NCBI RefSeq assembly: GCF_050003625.1
Contig: NC_134397.1
Span: 150,535,526-150,599,525, forward strand
DNA: 64,000 nt
Origin: Haematobia irritans
Lineage: Eukaryota > Arthropoda > Insecta > Diptera > Muscidae
Direction: 5' to 3'
In this document: positions 28,201-41,398 of the stretch, piece after piece
Numbering within the stretch: position 1 is the stretch's first letter
Layout: the number at the start of each line of letters is the position of its first letter
Made by a program: the position numbers and the translations under genes
The notes under the pieces: model-generated
The model's database searches: none
The model's input: only the letters and a program-made list of their open reading frames with translations
What the model was told of the DNA's origin: nothing

Positions 28201-31097
28201 ATTTTGACAAAATTTTCTATAGATATAAAATTTCGACAAAATTTTCTATAGATATAGAATTTTGACCAAATTTTCTATGGAAATAAAATTTAACGAAATA
28301 TCCTATAGAAATGAAATTTTGACAAAAATTTTTATAGAAATTAAATTTTGACAAAATTTTTTATAGAAATTAAATTTTGACAAAACTTCTTCTAGAAGTA
28401 AAATTTTGAAAAATATTTCTATAGATATAAAATTTTGAAAAAATTTTCTACAGATATAAAATTTTGACAAAATTTTCTATAGAAATAAAATTTTGACAAA
28501 ATTTTCTATAGATATAAAATTTTGACAAAATTTTATGTAGATATAAAATTTTGACAAAATTTTCTATGTAAATGAAAATTTTGACAGAATTTTCTATAGA
28601 AATAAAATTTTGACAAACTTTTCTATGTAAATGAAAATTTTGACAAAATTTTCTATCGAAATAAAATTTCACAAAATTTCCTATTCAAATGAAAATTTTG
28701 ACAAAATTTTCTAAAGAAATAAAATTTTCGCAAATACAATTTTGACAAAATTTCTTCAAGAAATAAAATTTTGACAAAATTTTCTATTGGTATAATATTT
28801 TGACAAACTTTTCTATAAATATAAAATTTTGACAAAATTTTCTATAAATATAAAATTTTGACAAAATTTTCTATAGAAATAAAATTTTGACAAAATTTTC
28901 TATAGAAATGAAATTTAGACAAAATTTTCTATAAAAATAAAATTTAGAGAAAATTTCCTATAGAAATAAAATGTTTAAAATATTTGTACTTACTGTTTTA
29001 TTGTCAAAGGAATTGCGATACGGGGATGCCTTAAAGCATTTAATACTCGCAAAATTCTAAGCATTCGAATGTATGCATCCGGGTTGTGTGAGGGTATGAA
29101 CCCTTTGCCAAAATACGCAGTCTAAAGTATAAATTCCAAATACATAAAACATTAAATGCGGAATCAATTTTCTTATCATACAGTTTTAATTTAATTCTAC
29201 TTCAATTTTTTTGGCAAAGTCAACGAATTTTCTTACCCTCATAAGACATTTTTGTGTGGTTGTACAAAATTCATAACCTGCAGCTTCTACACATTCATCC
29301 ACTGCAACAGTCATACGATCACGAAATAAGCTTAAATATTCGTCAGCTTGATGGGACTTTTCTTGAAATTTCTTTTGAGCTTCAAATAGAAAACTGGACG
29401 GTTCTTGACTATTTATGGCAAATATGTTGTGCACACATTTGGGTAATTTTTGTATCATTTCATGTGTTGTATTCGTTAAAATACGAACACCATCCAATTC
29501 GGGCACCAAAAATATGGCAGGATCATAGGTAAAGAGATTTTTATCGCCATTCACATTAACTGCCAATAGGAATGAGGGATAGGCAATAACTATGGCTTCA
29601 GATTGGTCATTATCCACATTCATTATCCATTCAATTTGTTTTGGTATATCCTTGCGTCCAGTATCGAATTCACAGAACTTTTGTTTCATATCAATGCTAC
29701 CCATCCATACGATACCATTATTAGTATATAGAGCAAGATTCTTATGATTATACGAAACAGACATCAAAATAATTCTTTCAAAAGGTTTATCTATAAGGTT
29801 GCGTATTATAGACCCAACAGATTCTCCGGGGAAAAGTTTTATGATTTCTCGTTCTCGTCCTAAAAGACAATAACTATTTCGATCCTCAGTAACTATTTCC
29901 CAACATGAGCAATTAGAAATTGATTCTGTAAACAAGAAAGATATACTGCTGATTGGTGACGTATTCCCAAAGATATTTGTTAGCAGAAAATTCTGCCAAA
30001 CCAGCACAAAGTGTGCTTAAAAAGAGAAAGCATTCGCTCTATGCTGAAATAACAATCGTTGCCTGAAATTTTAAACTCGATTACACTTAAACATGTTTTA
30101 TTTCCGCCGAAACGAAAAAATGTAATATAGAGTGTATTGTATCACATTACAAACAGTACAGGATTTTGTCAAAAATGAAGGCAAAACAACACACTAAATG
30201 TTTGTTGATCGCTTTTGAGAGCTTTTAAAATTATTCGAGGTCTGGAATTTACAATAAACTATTTTTGGTTTACATTTTAAATTTTACCAATTGTTTTTCT
30301 CCAGACCTTACACAAATATAACAGCAGACATCAACTGTATACTTACTAGGTATCTCAGGCAGGAGACGTGATCGAAAATCTTTGCTATTTGTATGTTTAA
30401 GGAAAATGCGATACTTGGTTGTCATAACGGCTATGCCTGTTCCAGCTGACGATTGAAAAACTTTGGCGTCCAATACTTTTGTTTCGCTAGCTTCTTGGCT
30501 TATGCAGTATGATTCCTTTTCATTCCCAAACATGTCATATATAAAAACCAATGCGTCTTCTTGTACGCAAATTAGTTCTTCGGTATCTGACCATCCCATT
30601 GAAATTAATCGCCCATGGTTCCACTGAAATAGAGTTTGGATCAAAACGAATTTATATTTACTGTACATACATCCAGCCACTTGATAATTTCCTATAATTA
30701 AGTGTGACTTGCAGCGAGATGATCTCAAAAATTAGGATATGACATTAAGTTAGTATACATTAAATAAATTCTATAGAACATACCCATATTTTTCCGAGCT
30801 CCTGGCCAGCGGTGTCCAATATGCGAATAACGGGTTTCGCTGTTCCCTTAACTGGTACTATTTTATTGGGATCTCTGGTAACGGCAATAGGTCCTCCATA
30901 CGGAGCACATGCCACCGTCATATATTCCAAATCTAAATCGAGTGGCCATTCTGGAGTATACAAATCGAATTTTCTGCAAATATGGAACAGAGAAAAAGGG
31001 CGTTTTCATTGGCATCATTATGTGCAAATGTCAATAAGAACCTATAAGTCGTTGGTCGTAAAACGAACCAATCGCCAGTATTATACATTATCGGCAT
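25226..31097 (-). CDS. Vps16A: Vacuolar protein sorting-associated protein 16 homologue (Vps16A), complete, 12 exons
   Basis: Core subunit of the HOPS and CORVET tethering complexes. It binds the SM protein Vps33 and supports endosome-lysosome and autophagosome-lysosome fusion. Exons on the minus strand: 31042-31097, 30784-30973, 30347-30623, 29237-29925, 28994-29121, 27829-27977, 27597-27718, 27361-27522, 27024-27295, 26824-26955, 25440-25640, 25226-25373. All have GT/AG borders, and the phases chain without conflict to 2526 nt, 841 residues plus TAA, close to the usual 830-840. The first ATG reads MPIMYNTGDWFVLRP. The N-terminal beta-propeller (Vps16_N) covers about residues 1-420, with APYGGPIA at 42-49, WSDTEELICVQED at 93-105 and PELDGVRI at 316-323. 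The alpha-solenoid (Vps16_C) follows, with SATQSGDTELVATVLL in exon 8 and AKSKKSPIGY at 748-757. The intron at 27978-28993 is filled with satellite monomers. No frame damage is seen, so it is likely functional. Confidence 0.97.
27978..28993. repeat. Satellite array filling a Vps16A intron
   Basis: From about 28015 to 28975 the intron is a run of 27-29 bp monomers with the core TTTTCTATAGAAATAAAA, about 33 units, many with single-base changes (CTACAG, CTATGT, TCTTCTAGAAG). The flanking exons and splice sites are intact, so the array is tolerated in a working gene. Confidence 0.9.
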
Positions 31098-31337
31098 GTT
31101 TGCAGTTTAGTTTGGATAAACACGCACGGATCTATATTTTTCTCGGATTTTAGGCAACAAACTGAAACAAATATTTTCTTTGTGTTTTTGTTACGAAAAT
31201 GCGGTACAAAAGAGAAACAAATAAATGTCATAAATAAAAAAGAACACAGCTGAGCTCAAGGATGGGAAACAACACTTGGTTGCCGCTAGCGGGTCTATAT
31301 GAGTGAACACATCTGTAGCGATTGTCGGTAGTTGATC

Positions 31338-31345
31338 TATCGATC
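31338..31345. promoter_or_regulatory. DRE-like site upstream of Vps16A
   Basis: TATCGATC lies about 240 bp upstream of the Vps16A ATG, within CTATCGATCACC. It differs by one base from the TATCGATA core of the dipteran DNA-replication-related element, a common motif of housekeeping promoters. Position and family logic support it. A chance match cannot be excluded, and no transcription start is visible. Confidence 0.25.
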
Positions 31346-34300
31346 ACCCATATACCGTTCAACATTTTTAAGCGTAATATTAACGTTTTCAGTGCTGATT
31401 TTCACAAATTTCAAAATTTCTCTCATAATAATAGTGCTGGAAAAATATATTAAACATTTTATGGTATATTAACCCCATCACAGCTTGGCGGTTGTTATAA
31501 TGTAACTTCCCTGCCAACCTTTTACAATTTTAAGCGAAATAACTATGTTTTCAGCACTTCATTATAGATTTTATTTAAATACATTATAAGAAGCTAGTTG
31601 CGCTTGGTGTTTCACAAAATATTAAATGACTTTGGTAACAATAGTGATGGCAAAATACTTTCATGTACATTTCATACTTTTTCGTTCGCTTCCCCCATTA
31701 CAGTTGGCGATTTTTACAGTGTCACTTACGAGTCTGTGGTAGCCATGCGGATGAAATGGAACTTTGAAATGCTGGCAGGGTAAGAGCACAGTTTCCCAAT
31801 TTTATACAAAATTAGTACATATATGATGTACCAGACGATTTATAATTAATTTATGTACTGAAATCAATTGAGATTTCAGACGAAAGAAACTTTGAGAAAG
31901 TTTCGGGCATACGACATTCACACTGTTATTATTATTAGAAATAAATTCAGTAGTTCTGTATATCCCTATCAAATGAAAACATTTGTCTGGGATATAAGAA
32001 ATTGGCCGTAATTACACAATTTTTTCCTGCTTGATTTATAACTGCTCGGCTTCGTGGTGTGCTGGCGAATCAGCTGGTGGTATTTTGATTTATTCTCAAT
32101 GTTATTTTCTGTGGTTTAAGAAGGTGCCATAAAAACTGAATTACAAGTGTGTTCTTAGAAAAATTACAATATAACGAAAGAGAACAAAGTAAGTAGAAGT
32201 TGAGAAATACAAGTAAAATACGTTGAAATTGATCGATGCATTAAATTACACATTGTAAACTTGCCTGAAATTCTTGGTTTCATTCAGTTACTATGCATAA
32301 ATAAACCAATGTGGAAATCCCCATTGTGGTCATTCAGGATATATTTGCGCTAAATGATGATACTTATAAGTGGTCTATATCGTAGGAAATATTGATAGGG
32401 TAACTACAATTTTGAAGCTGAGGCGGTGAAAATGCTTTTGGTGTATGTCGAATTTATATGGGTATCAGTAAAGTGAATTTAATGAGTGGTAGCACTTTCA
32501 CAATTCTTCCCTTCTCTTAAGTTTCATCTTCTGTTTGATGTTCCATGCACGCCACTGCAAAAACATTATTGTCTCTGGTTACAACCGCATACAATCAGAA
32601 AGTTAGCATCTTTTTTTAATTATTGTACCACATTTAATTGCGAATTTTTGTCAGGTTTACAAATTCTCCAAGGTAAGGCTGTGAAGATGGTGAAAAATTC
32701 AACTAATGATGTGAAGACAGACGTTAACATATTCAAAATTTAGGAAATAGATTTAGGGAATTAGGGAATAAACTATGTATAGAAAATTAATCATTACAAG
32801 GAAATTGTGGGTATTTTGGCCATTTTTGCCCAAACCTAAATCTGAACTGATTTCAACCAAATTTGGCATGCATAGTAAGAATGTTAATTATACTTCCTGT
32901 GAAAAATTTTAAATCGGAGTATTTATTTACAGAAATTTAACTTATAATTAAAAATTAAAAGCTAAAGGAAAGGCTATGGCAGCAAAGACCTTAAGCGCTA
33001 TAAAATACATGAGATTAGTCTTAACAATTCTTTATAAAGAGTTAATTAAATTAGTCCTTTTAAGATATGTCATCAGTTCCTCTATACGCAAAGGATAAAT
33101 CGGAGTAAAACTTTGGCATCTGTGGTTATATGAGTGTATATCGGAGGGAAGAAATATATAGGAGCAATATCTAAATCTGAAGCGATTGTTACCAAATTTG
33201 GCACACTTTACGACATTATTAATTGTACTCCTTGTGCAAAATTTAAAGCAAATCAAAGAAAAACTCTGGCTTCTGGAGCCATATAGGAACATATCGGGCG
33301 AAACATATATATAGGAGCTATATCTAAATCCTAACCCATTTCTTCCACAATCAATAGGGTTTTATTCTGACCCTAATTAGATACTTGTGCCAAATTTGAA
33401 GTCGATTGGATTAAAACTTCGCAGATTAAATTAAAATCACGAAAATGTGTTCACAGACAGACGGCCGTAGCTAAATCGACTCAAGGGCCCGGCCTGAGCA
33501 TTATTGCCAACACACGATTTGTCTATCTCAAGAGACAAGTGATGACAGGGGTAGCTGTGACTGCATATGGCTGCACTCAAATAGTTTTCGTCGAGTCTGG
33601 AGTCAATATTAATGTAACTTATTATTAGGACATATTTTGGAAGCTGTCGTGGGAATGCAAAAATTCATTCGTAGGAGATGGACGCATCAAGAAGACTAGG
33701 TACCGACACATATATTACGTGTAAACCAAGAATGGCTTAAATGTAATGTTCAACTCTTTATTTCGTCCACATAGTGATTGACCATTTCGCCAGATACCAA
33801 TCTGATGGATTCTTTTATTTAGTCATTTTTAGGGTGCAAGCAAGAGCGCTGAAGAAAATAATTGCGCGTGAATAGTCCTAAATACGTCCAAATTAATTAT
33901 GTTCATTTCAGTTTAATTATATACAGCAAATAAAATAAGTTCAACGGAATTAAATTAGTTATTAATTGAGAACTCCGTCATAGTCTACGCTACAAAAGGG
34001 CGATACTTGTTATCGTTTTGAAACCTAAAGTTTTCTTCTTTTCAGCAGCCAATATCGCAATGCTATGGTTTTTCTTGTATTTGAACTTACGCTGAAAAAA
34101 GTGTATTTCGAAGTTAGCGAACCTTGTATACACATAAATTTTTATAACGTTTTCTTGTCCAAGTAGTTTGAACACAAATAATTAAACGAAAGATATGATA
34201 TCACTAACGAGGTTGACGTATTACATTTCACTTATTCTTTAATATAGGACCAAGTCTACACTTCTTTCAAAACAAACTCAAATACTGCATAATTCAAATA

Positions 34301-35004
34301 TCGTTTATTTCTTATTTAGCTACCTATGTCCAGATTACCGTTTATAATTCATTAGCAAACAACATGACGTAGGAAAAGAAAAAAGTTAAAAAATAAACGA
34401 ATGATTATATTCAGTGAGAACCATAGAGAATGTTGAAATTTGTCAAATCATGATGATAACGCATAAAACTGAAAAGCGTATATCGACGAGGTATGTACAC
34501 ATACACAATCTCTAGGTAGCCAGTCAATCAGTTTCACACTTTATTTTATCCAAATAATGTTTATTTTTTAAGCACATATGAAACGGAGTCTTATTAGTTG
34601 CAATTAAAAAAGTCTTTATGCAGTCTTTATGTTATATGTTAGGAATGAGAAATTAATTTGTGATTGATCAAAGAAATTTGATTTACTAGTTTTGGAATGA
34701 TTTATAGGTAATTGTTCGTATGTTCCAATTGCTATAAAATATTGTATATTTCGTTAAAACTATTAAAAATTATGTGACATACACCTAAAAACTGTCGTTA
34801 TTCATAATAGCAACATTTTTGCTAAAACAGCAGTTTTTGTCTGCTGAAAAAGGGAAAGCAGTCAAGGTAGTTGTTTCAACAATCATCAGTTAGTTGAAAC
34901 AGCAAACATTTTCTCCGTTGAAATGGCAAACAAATATTGCTGAATTAGGGAGTGGGTCATATACTAAAGAGGCGACTTGATTATAATTGTTATTGCATAA
35001 TCAA

Positions 35005-35075
35005 AAACTATCACAATGGACTGAATAGTCTAAGTGAGCCTGAAAATAAATCGGGCTACCACTTTAACCTATAAT
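35005..35075 (+). mobile_element. SINE 3' end fragment
   Basis: TATCACAATGGACTGAATAG, then TCTAAGTGAGCCTG and TCGGGCTACCAC, match the last 70 bases of the SINE at 8000-8312. Confidence 0.65.
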
Positions 35076-35704
35076 CAAAAAGTACTAATTATTTCGAAAG
35101 ATCCATTGTGTACCATTCGTCTAATTTGGGCTTATACAAACATTACAGCAGCACCTGTTTTTGCAAAAAAAAAAAAAGAATTGAGTGTATAGTTTATGGC
35201 TTCTAATTGTTACATATATGGTCACAATATGAATTAATCGCTATATAAAAAATCGTTATCATGTTTTATGTCGTGGGTTTCAATCACCTGCTCAGTTGTA
35301 TTTTGAAAGAATTTGGCTGGCCTTTCATTCATTTGCCAATTGAAAACAAAAAAAAAAATTGAAAAAAAGAATTGGTTAAATAGAATATAAAAGGAAATTG
35401 TTTTTAAGATTTACTGTAGTTAGCTGTAAAATACAGTTTTAATCTTTAGGCAGTAAGTTGTTTTTTATTTGGTTTGAGCCAATTTATAAACCGTTATAAA
35501 TTTTATGCGTAATTTTTGCCCAAAAGTCTATTAACTTTTCACTGAACTAATTTTGTCCTTATAGTTATGTGATTCGACTTAAAATTGGGTATCTTAATAA
35601 GAAAGAAAATTTCGTTTACTAAGGACAACTTGGCTTTAATACTTTTGAAAAAATCTTCAAAATTAATAAAATCGTCCTTAAATTTGTTGACTTTTTGCAT
35701 CTTT

Positions 35705-38700
35705 TCTATATGAATAAAATGTTGACAAAATTTTTTATAAAAATAAAATTTTAACAACATTTTCTATAGAAATAAAAATTTGACAAAATTTTCTATAGAA
35801 ATAAAATTTCGACAAAATTTTCTATAGAAATAAAATTTTGACAAAGTTTCCTATAGAAATAAAATTTTGACAGAATTTTCTATTGAAATAAAATATTGAC
35901 AATTTTTTCTATAGAAATAGAATTTTAACAAAATTTTCTATAGAAATAAAATTTTGACAAAATTTTCTATAGAAAAATTTTTTTTTGACAAAATTTGCTG
36001 CAGAATAAAAAATTTTGACAAAATGTTCTATAGAAATAGAATTTTAACAAAATTTTCTATAGAAATAAAATTTTGACAAAATTTTTTATAGAAAAAAAAA
36101 ATTTTGACAAAATTTGCTGCAGAATAAAAAATTTTGACAAAATTTCCTATAGAAATAAAATTTTGACAGAATTTTCTATTGCAATAAAATTTGGACAATT
36201 TTTTCTATAGAAATATAATTTTGACAAAATTGTCTATAGAAATAAAATTTTGACAAAATTTTCTATAGAACAAAAATGTTTGACAAAATTTGCTGCAGAA
36301 TAAAAAATTTTGACAACATTTTCTATAGAAAATTAAAATTTTGACAAAATTTTCTATAGAAATAAAATTTTGACAAAATATTCTATAGAAATAAAATTTT
36401 ATAAAATTTTCTATAGAAAAAAAAAATTTTGACGAAATTTTTTATAAAAATAAAATTTTGATGAAATTTTTTATAAAAATAAAATTTTAAAAACATTTTC
36501 TATAGAAATAAAATTTTGACAAAATTTTTTATAAAAATAAAATTTTGACACAATTTCCTATAGAAATAAAATTTTGACAGAATTTTCTATTGAAATAAAA
36601 TTTTGACAAATTTTTCTATAGAAATAGAATTTTGACAAAATTTTCTATAGAAATAAAATTTTGACAAAATTTTCTATAGAAATAAAATTTTGACAAAATT
36701 TTCTATAGAAAAAAAATTTGACAAAATTTGCTGCAGAATAAAAAATTTTGATAACATTTTCTATAGAAATCAAAATTTTGACCAAATAAAATTTTGACAA
36801 CATTTTCTATAGAAATAAAATTTTGACAAAATTTTCTATAGAAATAAAATTTTGACAAAATTTTTTATAGAAATAAAATTTTGACAAATTTTTCTATAGA
36901 AATATATTTTGACAAAATTTTCTATAGAAATAAAATTTTGACAGAATTTTCTATTTGACAAATTTTTCTATAGAAATAGAATTTTGACAAAATTTTCTAT
37001 AGAAATAAAGTTTTGACAAAATTTTCTATAGAAATAAAGTTTTGACAAAATTTTTTATAGAAAAAAAATTCCGACAAAATCTGCTGCAGAATAAAAAAAT
37101 ATTGACAAAATTTTCTATAGAAATAATATTTTGACAAATTTTCTATAGAAATAAAAGTTTGAAAAAATTTTCTATAGAAATAAAATTTTCACGAAATTTT
37201 TTATAAAAATAAAATTTTGATGAAATTTTTTATAATAATAAAATTTTGATGAAATTTTTTATAAAAATAAAATTTAGATGCAAATATTTACAAAATTTTC
37301 TATAGAAAAAAAATTTTCACGAAATTTTTTATAAAAATAAAATTTTGATGAAATTTTTTATAATAATAAAATTTTTATGAAATTTTTTATAAAAATAAAA
37401 TGTTAACAACATTTTCTATAAAATAAGAAAATAAAATTTTGACAAAATTTTCTATAGAAATAAAATTTTGACAAAATTTTCTATAGAAATAAAATTTTGA
37501 CAAAATTTTCTATAGAAATAAAATTTTGAAAACATTTTCTATAGAAATAAAATTTTGACAACATTTTCTATAGAAATAAAATGTTGACAAAATTTTCTAT
37601 AGAAATAAAATGTTGACAACATTTTCCATAGAAATAAAATTTTGACAAAATTTTCTATAGAAATAAAATTTTGACAAAATTTCCTATAGAAATAAAATTT
37701 TGACAGAATTTTCTATTGAAATAAAATTTTGACAAATTTTTCTATAGAAATATAATTTTGACAAAATTTTCTATAGAAATAAAATTTTGACAAATTTTTT
37801 ATAGAAAAAAATTTTTGACAAAATTTGCTGCAGAATAAAAAATTTTGACAAAATTTTCTATAGAAAATTTTAAAAACATTTTCTATAGAAATAAAATTTT
37901 GACAAAATTTTCTGTAGAAATAAAATTTTGACGAAATTTTTTATAAAAATAAAATTTTGACACAATTTCCTATAGAAATAAAATTTTGACAGAATTTTCT
38001 ATTGAAATAAAATTTTGACAAATTTTTCTATAGAAATAGAATTTTGACAAAATTTTCTATAGAAATAAAATTTTGACAAAATTTTCTATAGAAATAAAAT
38101 TTTGACAAAATTTTCTATAGAAAAAAAATTTGACAAAATTTGCTGCAGAATAAAAAATTTTGATAAAATTTTCTATAGAAATCAAAATTTTGACCAAATA
38201 AAATTTTGACAACATTTTCTATAGAAATAAAATTTTGACAAAATTTTCTATAGAAATAAAATTTTGACAAAATTTTTTATAGAAATAAAATTTTGACAAA
38301 TTTTTCTATAGAAATATATTTTGACAAAATTTTCTATAGAAATAAAATTTTGACAGAATTTTCTATTTGACAAATTTTTCTATAGAAATAGAATTTTGAC
38401 AAAATTTTCTATAGAAATAAAGTTTTGACAAAATTTTCTATAGAAATAAAGTTTTGACAAAATTTTTTATAGAAAAAAAATTCCGACAAAATCTGCTGCA
38501 GAATAAAAAAATATTGACAAAATTTTCTATAGAAATAATATTTTGACAAATTTTCTATAGAAATAAAAGTTTGAAAAACTTTTCTATAGAAATAAAATTT
38601 TCACGAAATTTTTTATAAAAATAAAATTTTGATGAAATTTTTTTATAATAATAAAATTTTGATGAAATTTTTTATAAAAATAAAATTTAGATGCAAATAT

Positions 38701-40195
38701 TTACAAAATTTTCTATAGAAAAAAAATTTTCACGAAATTTTTTATAAAAATAAAATTTTGATGAAATTTTTTATAATAATAAAATTTTTATGAAATTTTT
38801 TATAAAAATAAAATTTTAACAACATTTTCTATAAAATAAAAAAATAAAATTTTGACAAAATTTTCTATAGAAATAAAATTTTGACAAAATTTTCTATAGA
38901 AATAAAATTTTGACAAAATTTTCTATAGAAATAAAATTTTGAAAACATTTTCTATAGAAATAAAATTTTGACAACATTTTCTATAGAAATAAAATGTTGA
39001 CAAAATTTTCTATAGAAATAAAATGTTGACAACATTTTCCATAGAAATAAAATTTTGACAAAATTTTCTATAGAAATAAAATTTTGACAAAATTTCCTAT
39101 AGAAATAAAATTTTGACAGAATTTTCTATTGAAATAAAATTTTGACAAATTTTTCTATAGAAATATAATTTTAACAAAATTTTCTATAGAAATAAAATTT
39201 TGACAAATTTTTTATAGAAAAAAAATTTTGACAAAATTTGCTGCAGAATAAAAAATTTTGACAAAATTTTCTATAGAAAATTAAAATTTTGACAAAATAT
39301 TCTATAGAAATAAAATTTTGACAATATATTCTATAGAAATAAAATTTGGACTAAATTTTTTATAAAAATAAAATTTTGAATAATTTTTTTATAAAAATAA
39401 AATTTTAACAACATTTTCTATAGAAATAAAATTTTGACAAAATTTTCTATAGAAATAAAATTTTGACGAAATTTTTTATGAAAATAAAATTTTATAGAAA
39501 TAAAATTTTGACAAAATTTCTTATAGAAATAAAATTTTGACAAAATTTCCTATAGAAATAAAATTTTTACTGAATTTTCTATTGAAATAAAATTTTGACA
39601 AATTTTTCTATAGAAATATAATTTTGACAATATTTTCTATAGAAATAAAATTTCAAAAAATTTCCTATATAAATGATAAAAAAATTATAAAAATAAAATT
39701 TTAACAACATTTTCTGTAGAAATAAAATTTTGACAGAATTTTCTATAGAAATAAAATTTTGACGAAATTTTTTATAAAAATAAAATTTTAACAACATTTT
39801 CTATAGAAATAAAATTTTGACAAAATTTCTTATAGAAATAAAATTTTGACAAAATTTCCTATAGAAATAAAATTTTTACTGAATTTTCTATTGAAATAAA
39901 ATTTTGACAAATTTTTCTATAGAAATATAATTTTGACAAAATTTTCTATAGAAATAATATTTTGGCAAATACAATTTTGACAAAATTTCTTCTAGAAATA
40001 AATTTTTGACAAAATTTTCTATTGAAATAAAATTTTGACAAAATTTTCTATAGAAATAAAATTTTGACAAAATTTCTTCTAGAAATAAAATTTTGACAAA
40101 ATTTTCTAAAGAAATAACATTTTGATAAAATTTTCTATAGGCATAAATTTTGACAACATTTTCTATAGAAATAAAATTTTGCAAAATAAGATTTT
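35705..40195. repeat. 4.5-kb satellite array of 27-29 bp monomers with higher-order structure
   Basis: About 160 head-to-tail monomers with core TTTTCTATAGAAATAAAA and linker TTTTGACAAAA. Variant monomers (TTTGCTGCAGAATAAAA, TTTTTTATAAAAATAAAA, TTTTCTATTGAAATAAAA) recur in a fixed order. Blocks of about 1.41 kb repeat: the CTGCAG variants at 36731, 37084 and 37828 return at 38143, 38496 and 39241. The array is intergenic between Vps16A and Keap1. Open frames across it are artefacts of the repeat. Confidence 0.95.
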
Positions 40196-41229
40196 TTCGT
40201 TTGTTAGTTATTTGGTAAAATTTTGGTATATTATTGTTGTCATTTGTTATTTATTTGCTAATTATTAATAGTTAAACTTTGTTGGTTCATATCTGCAAAT
40301 CTCCATTTTAAACATTTAGTCTTATATGATTTGGCTCTCTTTCGATAAGCCTTTATTTGAGTATGTTGAAGTAAACAGAGGTTGGTCGATGAGGGCACAC
40401 GTACGTATGAAGTGTATTTGACGAACTGACTATTTATCAAACACAATATAACATAGAACCATGACTTTGCAGATACTTCGCCGCTCGAGTAATAAGGTGT
40501 TAGGCAAGATATAGAGTTTTGTTGAAAACAAAATGTTTGTGAATATTGGTAATGAAATTTTTGGCTAGCTACGAGAGAGTCGGCACGAATCAAATTTTGC
40601 CAGTTTATTTCATTCTATCGTAGCGTGGGGTTCAATAAATGACGGGAAAAACCGAAGGAAACCGAAGAAAGCAACGAGAACATACAGAAAAAACGCCTAG
40701 GCGTCGTAATCAGAAGAGCCGTTACAAAATCGTATATCTTTTTAAAGAAACTCAAGAGGAGTATTAAAGAAATTAATTTGGTATAAAAAAGTGTTTATTT
40801 AAATTTAAAAACAGATCTTTAGAATAAAGAAAACGAAGAATTAGATTATTATTACTTTGTATTTCAATGTTTGTTTTTTTCTCTCAATTATTGATATGTG
40901 CTGATATACTAAATATATACAACATGAATGTGTGTGTAGACTTGTGTCTATAAAAACCACCAATTTTTTATATCACCTAAGTAATCTTCAAAGAAACCTA
41001 TAGTGTACTAACGAAGAACAAATAGACCAAGGTTCTATGAACTTTGCTCTCCACTAAATTATAAATTAGTTTTTGTTTTTAATTTAAAACATAATACAAA
41101 AAAGTGGAATTTAGTGTTTCTTTTTAAATATGTACGTAAAAAGAGCAATATGTGTATATTTGAATGAATGAATGAAAAAAAAACGCCAGTCAGTGTAAAG
41201 TGTAAATACAGTGACGATAAACACCAAAG
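40196..41229. other. Stretch upstream of the putative Keap1 first exon
   Basis: Holds no recognised gene. The last few hundred bases before the ATG at 41230 may be the Keap1 5' UTR (GTGTAAATACAGTGACG and others). No promoter motif was identified. Confidence 0.4.
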
Positions 41230-41398
41230 ATGCCTCGCAGTCTAGAGAATAGCATTGTTAGACGTATTATGTCAACAAATTATCCACCAACACATGGCGC
41301 TGGGCTATCAGCTTATAGCAATAATAGTCGTGATTATAATTCTAGTCAACAAAGGCATAATATTGGATTTTCACAACATTATCCCATGGATATTGAAG
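41230..41398 (+). CDS. Keap1: Putative Keap1 first coding exon
   Basis: The ATG at 41230 opens a 56-codon stretch rich in Ser, Asn, Gln and Tyr, ending MDIE plus one base at the donor G|GTGATT. The acceptor before 56121 supplies AT, making Asp and the continuous junction MDIEDTDMDATSY. The intron between them is 14.7 kb. The match is by phase only, because the N-terminus of Keap1 is poorly conserved. Without this exon, the first in-frame Met in exon 2 (ATGGATGCC at 56129) would start the protein. Confidence 0.6.

Larger units (their letters stand above)
31098..35700. other. Intergenic stretch upstream of Vps16A
   Basis: The first few hundred bases should hold the Vps16A 5' UTR and promoter. 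32800-33500 holds decayed dispersed repeats (ATATAGGAGCTATATCTAAA, ACAGACAGACGGCCGTAGC). 34800-34930 repeats phrases such as GTCTGCTGAAAAAGGGAAAG. A SINE 3' end lies at about 35005-35075. No gene recognised. Confidence 0.5.

Noticed and set aside
28448..28835. Similar repetitive frames inside the Vps16A intron
   Set aside because: Same satellite artefact, within a well-defined intron.
29254..29532. 92-codon plus-strand frame
   Set aside because: Antisense of Vps16A exon 4.
35539..40184. Minus-strand open frames full of KFCQNFISIENFVKIL
   Set aside because: They are translations of the 28-bp satellite (28 x 3 = 84 gives a repeating peptide). No start context, splice sites or conservation.
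35705..40195. CRISPR-like regular repeat array
   Set aside because: No unique spacers; units are head-to-tail satellite monomers in an insect genome.
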